Source: Paraburkholderia sp. (GTDB lineage: Bacteria; Pseudomonadota; Gammaproteobacteria; Burkholderiales; Burkholderiaceae). From it: a stretch of DNA of 64,000 bases. Under the pieces are notes generated by a model that was not told the origin of the DNA, did not search any database, and saw only the letters and a list, made by a program, of their open reading frames with translations. The stretch lies in assembly GCF_028283785.1 (NCBI RefSeq), contig NZ_JAPWKB010000021.1:62001-126000 (forward strand). Direction: 5' to 3'. This document shows, in pieces, positions 7,148-15,764 of the stretch. A program made the position numbers and the translations under genes. Every line of letters begins with the position of its first letter. Position 1 is the first letter of the stretch.

Positions 7148-9133
7148 CTAGCGGTTACCACCCGGTTGCGCGGCAGGCGGCGCGGCGGCGGGCCGGTTGT
7201 TGCGCCATCGCCGGATACTTTTGAGCGCGACGGAATTGCGGATGTAGCGATGCCAGATGAAGGCGAGATCGAACAGCAGGATGCCGAGCCACCACAAATA
7301 GATGAACAGAAGCGCGGACAGCACCAGCGGCCACAACTTCGCGCCCGGCCCGTCGCTGCTGACCTTGAACCAGTACGCGTAGCCGACCGCGACCGCGACG
7401 AAGGCCGTGCCCAGCCCGACCATCGTTCTGCGTCCCCATCCCGGCTTGCGCGGAATCAGCCAGCACACCAGCGCGATCGCCGCCGACGCGAGAATCAGCA
7501 CGGCGTTTCCCGTGCCGTCGCCAAACACGTCGGCGAGCCCGGGGAAGCCGGCGAGCGGTGCGGACAGAAACGTGACCACCTTGACCGGCAGCATCAGCAG
7601 ACACACCGCCACGCCGACGACGAACACGGCGACCGCCAGCAGCCACCATTTCGGCGTCGAGCGTTTGACGAGCCGCGGCAGACGGCCTGCGACGGTCTCG
7701 GCGGTCAGCAGAAACGCGAGCGCAACCACGCTGGTGAACACCTCGTGAAGGCTCCACGGATGGTCGTCGGGCCATAGGAACGTCGTGACCGCCTTGAACA
7801 TCACGTAGACGGCCGCGAGGTGCAGCACGAAGCACAACAGATACGGCACGACGAGACTGAACGCCGCCGGTAGCGCCTTCGATTTCGGTGCGCCGACCGG
7901 TTTCGCCGGCCTCGCCTCCTGACGGTCGGCCTCGGCTTCGGTGCTGCGGGGTTCGTCGGCCAGCACCACGTCGTCGAGGAAATGACGGAACAGCTTGCGA
8001 TCGGTCCAGTAATCGTTATGCGCCTTGCCGGGGAACCAGTAGCGGCTGAAGCCGAAGTCGTCGTGCTGGCGAAACTCGAATGCGCCGCAACGACGCTCGC
8101 CGAGGTACTGGCGCGCCGTGTCGAGTTCGAAGCCGATGGGATCGGCGTAGTCGTAGTAGTTGCGCCATCTGATCGGCCGCACGATGGCTTGCGACGTGAA
8201 CGGTTCGTTCGGCCAGAGTTTGGGCCACAGCAGCAGATGCTTGTCGATCGGCGAGCCGATCGTCATAAAGCCGCGAACATGCCGGATCCACTGATGACCG
8301 GGCGTAGCGCCGCTCTCGACGCGCGGTACGTCCGTGTCGCCCGGCAGCGCGGCCTGCGCCGCCAGCGCCTGCAGCATTGCCAAAAAGCTGATGACCGTGC
8401 CCTCGCTATGCGCGATCACATAGATTTCCGGCTCTTCGTTGTTTTCGGCATGTTCATAAAACCGCGCGACGATTTGCGTCAATGCCAGATGAAACCGGTT
8501 CACGATCTGTTTGCGATAACGTTCGAATTCCGCAACCAGCTGGACGTCGCCAATATAATCGGTCAGCAGCGAACCGAGATCGAATTTGAAAATCCCGGCT
8601 TTGCCTGCCGTCCATAGCAGGTTTTCCATCACCGCGACTGCTTCGATAATCTCTTCGGTTACGCCGGACGCAAGCGAAAAATCGTCGTCGGTCAATTTCG
8701 GCACGCTCGGATCGAGACTGCTGCGATACAGCGCCTGCGCACGCCCCACGATCGTCGAGCCCCACGCCTTGCTTTCCTCCAGCGTGTCGCCCATCGTCAC
8801 GACGCCGCGCGGCACGTCGGCCCAATAGACTTCGGCAAAGCCGACATTCCACAGTACATGCTGGCGCGGTACGTCGAGCTGGCAGACATGCACTTCATCG
8901 GCATTGCCGACGCTGAAAAAGCCGAGCGGCATCACCGGCAGCGGCGGCTTGTCCAGCCGCCCGAGGCAACTGGCGACGGTGCGGATTGTCGCGCTGCGCT
9001 GCTGGCTGCCCACGCCGTGAATCGCCACGACGATTTTCTTCAGCGGCCGGTCGCTTTTGACGCGCAGCGTCGCGGGTGGAATCGCGGCCGGGTCATCGCT
9101 TGCGCCGCCGGATATTAACGTTTCATTCGCCAT
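7148..9133 (-). CDS. Large membrane protein with lipase-like alpha/beta-hydrolase head
   Basis: A 661-residue protein of unknown function. Residues 33-45 read as an alpha/beta-hydrolase start (I-V-V-A-I-H-G-V-G), and Y-V-I-A-H-S-E-G-T-V near 238-247 looks like the nucleophile elbow, with S243 as candidate nucleophile in A-H-S-E-G instead of G-x-S-x-G. The second half, from about 420, has five to seven membrane segments with several Trp-rich stretches, and the C-terminus is cytoplasmic-like and basic. A Glu/Arg-rich linker (about 385-415) joins the halves. It could be a membrane-tethered esterase or lipase. Substrate and topology are not evident. It precedes rhlE and may share its transcript. 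Confidence 0.6.
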   Translation of the reverse strand: MANETLISGGASDDPAAIPPATLRVKSDRPLKKIVVAIHGVGSQQRSATIRTVASCLGRLDKPPLPVMPLGFFSVGNADEVHVCQLDVPRQHVLWNVGFAEVYWADVPRGVVTMGDTLEESKAWGSTIVGRAQALYRSSLDPSVPKLTDDDFSLASGVTEEIIEAVAVMENLLWTAGKAGIFKFDLGSLLTDYIGDVQLVAEFERYRKQIVNRFHLALTQIVARFYEHAENNEEPEIYVIAHSEGTVISFLAMLQALAAQAALPGDTDVPRVESGATPGHQWIRHVRGFMTIGSPIDKHLLLWPKLWPNEPFTSQAIVRPIRWRNYYDYADPIGFELDTARQYLGERRCGAFEFRQHDDFGFSRYWFPGKAHNDYWTDRKLFRHFLDDVVLADEPRSTEAEADRQEARPAKPVGAPKSKALPAAFSLVVPYLLCFVLHLAAVYVMFKAVTTFLWPDDHPWSLHEVFTSVVALAFLLTAETVAGRLPRLVKRSTPKWWLLAVAVFVVGVAVCLLMLPVKVVTFLSAPLAGFPGLADVFGDGTGNAVLILASAAIALVCWLIPRKPGWGRRTMVGLGTAFVAVAVGYAYWFKVSSDGPGAKLWPLVLSALLFIYLWWLGILLFDLAFIWHRYIRNSVALKSIRRWRNNRPAAAPPAAQPGGNR

Positions 9134-9560
9134 GATTCGGTTACCTCGGAATCAACGACTGCATAAAACACGACGCGTGCCCGTTCCGGTTACTGCTGGA
9201 TAGTGGTTTAAATCATCGCAGTCATAGTGCTGATAATAAAAGTCCACGAGACGGCGCGTGTAAAGCGATTAAATGGCCGGATTATGTTCGCGGCCCCACA
9301 TACAGCGCGAATTGCGGGTCGTTCTCGCAAAATGCCGGATGCCGGGCAGTGTTCCGGGCGAGTGCGCATCAGGTTTTTCACGTCGGTACTAACCCCGACT
9401 TCAGCGCGGCGAAATCCCCACTTCAGCGATGACAAATTGTGAGCCGCCCGAGCCTGAACGACACTGGCATCGACACTGGCGCAGCAGGTAAAAAGGCGCG
9501 CAACCCACGACACAGCGTGCCGGCGACAGTCAACCGGCTAACAGCACAAGGACACGGCGA
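9134..9560. other. 427-base intergenic region, no convincing gene
   Basis: The region separates two divergent genes. A leftward 101-codon open frame exists (9208-9513), but its composition does not look like a protein and it has no clear ribosome site. The middle contains the direct repeat listed at 9393-9428. The right end holds a 10-base direct repeat CGACACTGGC twice, two bases apart, upstream of the acyl-CoA synthetase gene. Promoters are expected at both ends, but none could be assigned. Confidence 0.6.
9393..9428. repeat. Imperfect direct repeat, possible insertion-sequence end
   Basis: CCCCGACTTCAGCG (9393-9406) and CCCCACTTCAGCG (9416-9428) are 23 bases apart. Read on the minus strand they follow TGTCA at 9434-9430. 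Multiple short terminal repeats behind a TG end are typical of IS21-type elements, so this may be a remnant. No transposase is present. Confidence 0.3.
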
Positions 9561-11114
9561 ATGACCTCAGGCGGGCATATCACGCACGAGCATGAAACTT
9601 CATCGCGGATCAGCGATATTCCGCGCCGCTGGGCCGCGGCGACGCCGACCGGCGTGGCGATCCGCGAGGAAGGCGAAGTCGTCAGTTTCGGGCGGCTGTG
9701 GGCGAATATCGAAGCGGCGACGGTTTTCCTGCGCGAGCATGGCGTCGGCATCGGCGATCGCGTGATGATCGTCACTGAAAACTGCACCGCGTCGATCACG
9801 TTGCTGTTCGCGCTGTCCGAACTCGGCGCGTGGCCCGCGGTGGTCAACGCGCGGCTGTCGGAGCGCGAGATCGAGTCGATTCGCGCGCATTGCACGCCGC
9901 GTCTGATGATCTTCACGCACAAGGCGTCGCCCGATGCGGTGCGCCACGGCGTGCAGTATCGCGCGCGGGATGTGTCGCCGCCGGGCCTGGGGCCGTTGAT
10001 GATCGGCGGCTTCGATCCGGAAAGCGAACGCGAGCCCGAAGCGCTCGCGCGCGAAGTGGCGTTGCTGATCTATACGTCGGGCACGACCGGCAAGCCGAAA
10101 GGCGTGATGGCGACGCATCGCGGCCTGATGCATTTCGCGCGGGTGTCGGCCACCTCGCGCGACATGACGCCGGACGATTGCGCGTACGCCGTGATGCCGA
10201 TCTCGCATATTTTCGGTCTCGCCACGCTGTTGCTCGCCACGTTCGAAGCGGGCGCGAGCCTGCATCTGTTCGCACGCTTCAAGCCGGACGACGTGGTGCA
10301 CGCGCTGGCCGAAGGCGAAATCTCGATCCTGCAAGGCGTGCCGACGATGTTCACGCGTCTGCTCGCGCATCTGCGCGAGCATCGCATCGACGTGTCCGCG
10401 CCGAGATTGCGCTACCTGTACACGGGCGGCGGCCCGCTCGACCCCACGCTCAAACGCGATGTCGAAGCGACCTTCGGCCAGCCGCTGCATCACGGCTACG
10501 GGATGACCGAATACGCCGGTTCGCTGTTCATCACGCGGATGAACCGGCCGCGCAGCGACGTGTCGTCCGGCGAGATCGTCGAAGGCGCGGAGCTGCGTGT
10601 GGTGGATATGAACGGCTACGACGTGCCGCGCGGCGAACCCGGCGAACTGTGGGTGCGCGGCCCCGGCGTGATGCACGGCTATTACCGCGCGCCCGCGCAG
10701 ACCGCCGAAGCGCTGCGCGAAGGCGGCTGGCTGAACACCGGCGACATCGGCAAGCTCGGACCGGACGGCGCGTTATTTATCGTCGGTCGCACCAAAGACC
10801 TGATCATCCGCTCCGGTTTCAACGTGTATCCGATCGAAGTGGAGTCGGTGATCAACACCTATCCGGCGATCCGGCAATCGGCGGTGGTGGGTCGTCGCAC
10901 GGCGGACAACAACGAAGAAGTGATCGCCTTCGTCGAGATGAACGGCGGCGCGACGCTCGACGTCGACGAGTTGCAGCGCTTTCTCGAAGCCCGGCTGTCC
11001 GCGTACAAGCGGCCGTCGAAAATCGTCCCGCTCGACACGATACCCACCACGGCCAGCGGCAAATTGCTGAAGCAGCGGCTGCGCGCGCTGGTCGAGGAGA
11101 TGCTCACCGGATAA
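9561..11114 (+). CDS. Acyl-CoA synthetase (AMP-forming), class I adenylate-forming enzyme
   Basis: A 517-residue protein of normal family length. The ATP loop Y-T-S-G-T-T-G-K-P-K is at residues 171-180, and the A5 motif G-Y-G-M-T-E and the A7/A8 motifs (N-T-G-D-I, then G-R-T-K-D-L-I-I-R-S-G-F-N) follow in order. The catalytic Lys is K501 in T-A-S-G-K. The enzyme should activate a carboxylic acid to acyl-AMP and then acyl-CoA. It is the first gene of the rightward uptake and degradation cluster and would activate the acid imported by the ABC transporter downstream. Acid identity cannot be read from the sequence. Medium- or long-chain or aromatic acids are all possible. Confidence 0.88.
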   Translation: MTSGGHITHEHETSSRISDIPRRWAAATPTGVAIREEGEVVSFGRLWANIEAATVFLREHGVGIGDRVMIVTENCTASITLLFALSELGAWPAVVNARLSEREIESIRAHCTPRLMIFTHKASPDAVRHGVQYRARDVSPPGLGPLMIGGFDPESEREPEALAREVALLIYTSGTTGKPKGVMATHRGLMHFARVSATSRDMTPDDCAYAVMPISHIFGLATLLLATFEAGASLHLFARFKPDDVVHALAEGEISILQGVPTMFTRLLAHLREHRIDVSAPRLRYLYTGGGPLDPTLKRDVEATFGQPLHHGYGMTEYAGSLFITRMNRPRSDVSSGEIVEGAELRVVDMNGYDVPRGEPGELWVRGPGVMHGYYRAPAQTAEALREGGWLNTGDIGKLGPDGALFIVGRTKDLIIRSGFNVYPIEVESVINTYPAIRQSAVVGRRTADNNEEVIAFVEMNGGATLDVDELQRFLEARLSAYKRPSKIVPLDTIPTTASGKLLKQRLRALVEEMLTG

Positions 11115-11135
11115 CCCGCAGCGAACCGTATCGGG

Positions 11136-11174
11136 CAACACCGCAACACCGCAACGCCGCAACGCCGCAGCACC
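11136..11174. repeat. 8-base tandem repeat, about five units
   Basis: CAACACCG twice, then CAACGCCG twice, then a partial CAGCACC, head to tail between the acyl-CoA synthetase stop and the substrate-binding protein gene. Such an array can change copy number by replication slippage and would alter the spacing between the two genes. Confidence 0.85.
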
Positions 11175-11217
11175 CTCGAAAAAACGATGCGCCCACGGAT
11201 GGCGCCTGGAGGAGACG

Positions 11218-12387
11218 ATGAAACACATTGCAGCCGCAGCGTGTCTGCTGCTCGGCACGCTGGCCGCGCAGACCGCGAACGCCGCCGACTATCGGGTCGG
11301 CGTGGAATTGCCGTTCACCGGTCCGCTCGCGCAGGCGGGCACCGAAATGTATCGCGGCATCCAGGTCGCCGCCGATGTGTACAACCGGCGTCATCCGCAG
11401 GACAAGATCTCGCTGATCGCGATCGACGACGAATCGAATCCGGCGAAAGCCGTCGCGGCAGTCGAGAAACTGGCGTCGCAGAACGTCGTGGCGATTGCCG
11501 GTGCGGCGAACTCAAACTGCGCAGGACCGGCTTCCGAAGCCGCGGACAAGGCTGGCATCGTCTACATGACATCGGGCGGCACCAGCGACGATCTGATCAA
11601 GCGCGGCCTCAAGACTTTCTTTCGCGTCAGCAATACGCCGGGCTATGCGAAGGGCATGCTCGGACTGTTCGATTCGCTCGGCGTGAAATCGGTGTCGATC
11701 GTCTACTCGACCAAAGATGCGACCAGCGATCTCGCGAAACAGCTTGACGCGTCGCTGAAGGCGAAAGGCGTCACGACCACGATGCATCCGTTCGATCCGT
11801 CGATGACCGACTTCAAGCCGGTCATCAACAAGGTCAAGCTGCAGGACAAGCCCGATGCGATGGCGATGATCGGTTACGAAAACGACTACGTCGGAATTCT
11901 GCGCGCATCGAAAGTGCTGAAGCCGCAACTGAAGGCGATCGCTGCGCCGTGGGCCTTCGCGAGCCCGAAAATGGCCGCGTCGTTTCCCGACCTCGTGCCG
12001 AACGTGTATGGAGCGACCGTGCTCGCGTCGCCCGCCGATTACCGCTCCGCCGATCAGAAAGAATTCTCCGAGACCTATCAGCGTCTGTTCAAGACCGAAT
12101 CGAACTACCAGTCGCAAACGTCGTTCGCATACGCGCAACTGCTGTTCGACGCGATCGGCGCGGCCGGCCACAGCGGCGCGCTGCCGAAGGGCGGACTCGC
12201 GGACGCATTGCGCAGCGGCAACGGCGACGGCTCGTTCCTCGGCAAGGTCGCATTCGACGCACGCGGCGACAACCCCGGCTACGTCGCGCACATGGGCCAG
12301 TTCCGCAGCGACGGAAAGCTCGTCGTCGTGTCGCCCGCCAGCTATTCGACCGGCAAGCCGCAGTATCCCGGCGTGCCGTGGCAGTGA
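11218..12387 (+). CDS. Branched-chain amino acid-type ABC substrate-binding protein (copy 1)
   Basis: A 389-residue periplasmic protein. It has a signal peptide (K-H, a hydrophobic core, then cleavage after A-N-A at about residue 22). The mature part starts Y-R-V-G-V-E-L-P-F-T-G, the usual beta strand of the LivK/Peripla_BP_6 family, and later contains T-S-G-G and F-F-R-V. An ATG preceded by GGAGGAGA gives a strong start. It delivers ligand to the LivHMGF permease encoded at 14892-18129. It is a clear paralogue of the protein at 13682-14863, with long shared stretches (for example K-L-Q-D-K-P-D-A, then M-I-G-Y-E-N-D-Y). Ligands of this family include amino acids, aromatic acids, amides and urea, so the ligand here is not known. 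Confidence 0.88.
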   Translation: MKHIAAAACLLLGTLAAQTANAADYRVGVELPFTGPLAQAGTEMYRGIQVAADVYNRRHPQDKISLIAIDDESNPAKAVAAVEKLASQNVVAIAGAANSNCAGPASEAADKAGIVYMTSGGTSDDLIKRGLKTFFRVSNTPGYAKGMLGLFDSLGVKSVSIVYSTKDATSDLAKQLDASLKAKGVTTTMHPFDPSMTDFKPVINKVKLQDKPDAMAMIGYENDYVGILRASKVLKPQLKAIAAPWAFASPKMAASFPDLVPNVYGATVLASPADYRSADQKEFSETYQRLFKTESNYQSQTSFAYAQLLFDAIGAAGHSGALPKGGLADALRSGNGDGSFLGKVAFDARGDNPGYVAHMGQFRSDGKLVVVSPASYSTGKPQYPGVPWQ

Positions 12388-12466
12388 CCGCCCGCAGAGG
12401 CCAGACGCATAGCCCGTGCGGGCCATTGACCTTTACCTCACCTCGAAAGCGGAAAACCAGACAGCC

Positions 12467-13624
12467 ATGATCCGAGATCAGGAAACGATGAATGTGTTGC
12501 TCGACAACGTGTCGCGCTTCGTCCGCGAGCGGCTGGTGCCGAACGAGGAGCGCGTCGCGGAAACCGACGAAATCCCCGCCGATATCGTCGACGACATGAA
12601 AGCGCTCGGCCTGTTCGGCCTGACGATTCCCGAGCAATACGGCGGCCTCGATCTGACGATGGAAGAGGAAGTGCGGGTGATGTTCGAGCTTGGAAAAACC
12701 TCGCCTGCGTTCCGTTCGATCATCGGCACGACGGTGGGCATCGGTTCGCAAGGCATCGTGATCGACGGCACGGACGAGCAGAAGCAGACGTGGTTGCCGA
12801 AAATGGCGACCGGCGAGGTGATCGCGAGTTTCGCGCTGACGGAGCCGGAGTCGGGATCGGACGCGGCGTCGCTGAAAACGCGCGCGAAACGCGACGGCGA
12901 TCACTACGTTATCAACGGCACAAAGCGCTTCATCACTAACGCGCCGCAAGCGGGCGTGTTCACGCTGATGGCGCGCACCGATCCCGACAATCCGCGCGCG
13001 GGCGGCATCACCGCGTTCATCGTCGATGCGAAGACGCCGGGTATCAGCTTCGGCAAGCGTGACAGCAAGATGGGCCAGAAAGGCGCGCATACCTGCGATG
13101 TGATCTTCGAAGACTGCAAGGTGCCGGTCGCGAATGTGATCGGCGGCAAGGAAGGCGTCGGCTTCAAGACCGCGATGAAAGTGCTCGACAAAGGACGCAT
13201 TCATATCGCGGCGATCTGCGTCGGCGTCGCGCAGCGCGTGCTCGACGATGCGTTGCGCTATGCGATCGAACGCAAACAGTTCGGTCAGCCGATCGCCGAA
13301 TTCCAGCTGATCCAGGCGATGCTCGCCGATAGTCAGGCCGAACTCTACGCAGCGCGTTGCATGGTCGTCGATGCCGCGCGCAAACGCGATGCGGGCGACA
13401 ACGTCAGCACCGAAGCGTCGTGCGCGAAGCTGTTCGCGTCGGAGATGGTCGGGCGGGTGGCGGATCGCGCGGTGCAGATTCACGGCGGCGCGGGCTATGT
13501 AGCCGACTACGGCGTCGAGCGCTTCTATCGCGATGTGCGGTTGTTCCGCATTTACGAAGGCACGACGCAGATCCAGCAGATCGTGATTGCACGCAACATG
13601 ATTCGCGCCGCATCCGGGCAGTAG
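12467..13624 (+). CDS. Acyl-CoA dehydrogenase
   Basis: A 385-residue protein using ATG 12467 (M-I-R-D-Q-E-T). An upstream in-frame ATG at 12416 would add an unconserved tail, and an internal ATG at 12488 has AGGAAA before it and cannot be excluded. It carries F-A-L-T-E-P-x-S-G-S-D-A, the flavin-binding middle region, and near the C-terminus Y-G-V-E-R-F-Y-R-D and I-Y-E-G-T-T-Q-I-Q. Glu364 in Y-E-G-T is at the position of the catalytic base of medium-chain dehydrogenases. It should oxidise an acyl-CoA to the 2-enoyl-CoA and pass electrons to ETF. It sits between the two substrate-binding protein genes. Confidence 0.92.
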   Translation: MIRDQETMNVLLDNVSRFVRERLVPNEERVAETDEIPADIVDDMKALGLFGLTIPEQYGGLDLTMEEEVRVMFELGKTSPAFRSIIGTTVGIGSQGIVIDGTDEQKQTWLPKMATGEVIASFALTEPESGSDAASLKTRAKRDGDHYVINGTKRFITNAPQAGVFTLMARTDPDNPRAGGITAFIVDAKTPGISFGKRDSKMGQKGAHTCDVIFEDCKVPVANVIGGKEGVGFKTAMKVLDKGRIHIAAICVGVAQRVLDDALRYAIERKQFGQPIAEFQLIQAMLADSQAELYAARCMVVDAARKRDAGDNVSTEASCAKLFASEMVGRVADRAVQIHGGAGYVADYGVERFYRDVRLFRIYEGTTQIQQIVIARNMIRAASGQ

Positions 13625-13681
13625 GCATCGTTGCCCGCGCGTGCGGGGCACGACACACATAAGAAAACAGGAGACACCCGT

Positions 13682-14863
13682 ATGACGTTGAGCAAGCGCT
13701 TGAGCCGCTACTGGATGATGACGGGCGCCGCGATCGCCGCACTCGCGACGACACCGATCGCGTTCGCGATCGAATTGCCGGTGGGCGTCGAGTTGCCGTT
13801 GACGGGCGGCATGGCGCGCGCGGGCAACGCGCAACTCGAAGGCATCAAGGTCGCCGCCGACGTGTTCAACGCGCGTGGCGGCAAACACACCGTGAAACTG
13901 AATGTGATCGACGATGAAGCGCAACCGGCGAAAGCCGTGTCGGCCGTCGAGAAGCTCGCCTCGCAAGGCGTGCTCGCGATCACCGGCGGTTACGGATCGA
14001 ACGCGGTCAGCCCGGCCTCCGAAGCGGCGGAAAAAGCGGGGCTCGTCTACATCACGTCGGGTGGCGTGGACAGCGCGATGACCTCGCGCGGCCTGAAGAA
14101 CTTCTTTCGCGTCGGACCGGCTTCCGGTTATTCGAAGGCCATCGTCGGTCTGCTCGGCGACATGAACGTGAAGTCGGTATCGATCGTATCGTCGACCCGG
14201 CAGGCGACGTCCGATCTCGCGAAGGACGTGTCCGCTGCGTTGCAGGCGAAGGGCATCACCGTCACCCAACATGCGTTCGATCCGGCCATGTCCGACTTCA
14301 AGCCGATCGTCAACAAGATCAAGTTGCAGGACAAGCCCGACGCGATGCTGATGATCGGCTATGAAAACGACTATATCGGCATCCTGCGCGCGGCCAAGGT
14401 GCTGAAGCCGCAACTGAAGACGATTGTCGGCGCGTGGTCGCTGGCGACGCCGAAGATGTCGTCGGAATTTGGCGAGCTCGTCAACGGCACGATCGGCACG
14501 GCGATGCTGCCGCATCCGGTGCAGTTCGCATCGAACGACGGCAAGGCGTTCGTTGCCGCATACCAGAAGGCGTATCACAAGGAGCCGGACTATCTGGCCG
14601 AATTCGCGTACGTGCAATCGATGCTGCTGTTCGACGCGATGTCGAAAGCCGCCGATTCGAACACGCTGAAGAGCGGCGGCATTGCGAAAGCGTTGCGCGC
14701 GCAACCGTTCGACACATTGATCGGCACCGTGCGCTTCGATTCGAACGGCGACAACCCGGCGTTCCTGAACAACATGGCGCAGATTCAGGACGGCAAGGTA
14801 TCGATCGTATGGCCGAAGGACAAAGCGACCGGCACGCTGAAATATCCGGCGCTACCGTGGTGA
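13682..14863 (+). CDS. Branched-chain amino acid-type ABC substrate-binding protein (copy 2)
   Basis: A 393-residue protein from ATG 13682, which has GGAGA seven bases upstream. An earlier in-frame start would give an unlikely leader. The signal peptide ends near A-F-A at about residue 29. The mature protein begins L-P-V-G-V-E-L-P-L-T-G and aligns along its whole length with copy 1, at roughly half identical residues by eye. The pocket-side segments differ (G-Y-G-S-N-A here against A-A-N-S-N-C in copy 1), so the two may bind different ligands and share one permease. It lies 28 bases before livH. Confidence 0.88.
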   Translation: MTLSKRLSRYWMMTGAAIAALATTPIAFAIELPVGVELPLTGGMARAGNAQLEGIKVAADVFNARGGKHTVKLNVIDDEAQPAKAVSAVEKLASQGVLAITGGYGSNAVSPASEAAEKAGLVYITSGGVDSAMTSRGLKNFFRVGPASGYSKAIVGLLGDMNVKSVSIVSSTRQATSDLAKDVSAALQAKGITVTQHAFDPAMSDFKPIVNKIKLQDKPDAMLMIGYENDYIGILRAAKVLKPQLKTIVGAWSLATPKMSSEFGELVNGTIGTAMLPHPVQFASNDGKAFVAAYQKAYHKEPDYLAEFAYVQSMLLFDAMSKAADSNTLKSGGIAKALRAQPFDTLIGTVRFDSNGDNPAFLNNMAQIQDGKVSIVWPKDKATGTLKYPALPW

Positions 14864-14891
14864 ACGCGCACTCAACCGCAAAGGAAATGCG

Positions 14892-15764
14892 ATGACCGAA
14901 CTGGTTCTGCAATCGCTGTACTCCGGCGTGCTGATGGGCGGCGCGTATGCGCTCGTCGCGCTGGGGCTTGCGCTCGTGTTCGGTGCGATGCGCGTGATCA
15001 ACCTCGCGCACGGCGAGCTCGTGCTGCTCGCCGCGTATATCGCGTACACGCTCGAAACCAAGCTCGGTATCAATCCGATGTTTGCGATTCCGTTCGCGAT
15101 TCCGGTGGTCTGCGCGTCGGCGGCGGCTGCGTACTGGCTCGTGAGCCGCATCAAGCAGGATCGCGAGCTGAATTCTCTGATCCTCACGTACGGGCTCGGC
15201 ATCATCCTGACGAACGCGGTGCTGCTGATCTGGAGCGCGGACGTGCGGTCGAGCGGATCGCCGTGGTTGCAGGACAGCGTGAGCATCGGCAGCGTGATGA
15301 GCATGCGCAGCGAAATACTGTCGTTCGGCATCAGTGTCGTGCTGATGGGCGGATTGTGGTGGTGGCTGACGCGCTCGTGGTACGGCCGTGCGGTGCGTGC
15401 GATTTCCAGCAATCGCGACGCGGCGAAACTGATGGGCATCAATCCACGCAAGATCGAACTCGTGACGTTTCTGGTGGCCGGCGTGCTTGCATCGTGCGCG
15501 GGTGTCTCGATCTACGCGAGCAGCGCGATCCAGCCATCCATCGGCGAAGCGCTGACGGTGAAGGCGTTCATCATCACCGTGCTGGCGGGGATCGGCTCGA
15601 TTCCCGGCGTGCTGCTCGGCGCGATGCTGCTCGGCATTGCAGAGGCGTTGACCGTCACGCTGTATAGCTCGGCCATGCAGGAACTGACCGGCATGCTGCT
15701 GTTTCTGCTCGTGCTGTATGTGTTGCCGAACGGGCTGTTCGGCGTCGCCAGGAGACGTGGATGA
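14892..15764 (+). CDS. livH: Branched-chain amino acid-type ABC permease LivH
   Basis: A 290-residue integral membrane protein with about eight hydrophobic segments. It has the family sequence G-G-A-Y-A-L-V-A-L-G-L-A-L-V-F-G near the start, A-H-G-E, and the cytoplasmic loop containing A-I-S-S-N-R-D-A-A-K-L-M-G-I. It forms the permease channel with LivM. The stop overlaps the livM start (ATGA). By context it imports the substrate of the adjacent acyl-CoA pathway. Confidence 0.9.
   Translation: MTELVLQSLYSGVLMGGAYALVALGLALVFGAMRVINLAHGELVLLAAYIAYTLETKLGINPMFAIPFAIPVVCASAAAAYWLVSRIKQDRELNSLILTYGLGIILTNAVLLIWSADVRSSGSPWLQDSVSIGSVMSMRSEILSFGISVVLMGGLWWWLTRSWYGRAVRAISSNRDAAKLMGINPRKIELVTFLVAGVLASCAGVSIYASSAIQPSIGEALTVKAFIITVLAGIGSIPGVLLGAMLLGIAEALTVTLYSSAMQELTGMLLFLLVLYVLPNGLFGVARRRG

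Noticed and set aside
9464..9484. Possible sigma-54 promoter (TGGCAT then a GC) before the acyl-CoA synthetase gene
   Set aside because: The GG to GC distance is 11, not the required 10, and the -12 element is poor. The sequence is better described as a repeated CGACACTGGC.
9208..9513. A 101-codon leftward open frame in the intergenic region
   Set aside because: There is no recognisable domain, no good ribosome site, and it covers the direct repeat and possible insertion-sequence end.
12089..14704. An 871-codon leftward open frame across the binding-protein and acyl-CoA dehydrogenase genes
   Set aside because: It lies antisense to three genes with strong motifs and ribosome sites, and has the Arg/His-rich composition of a shadow frame.
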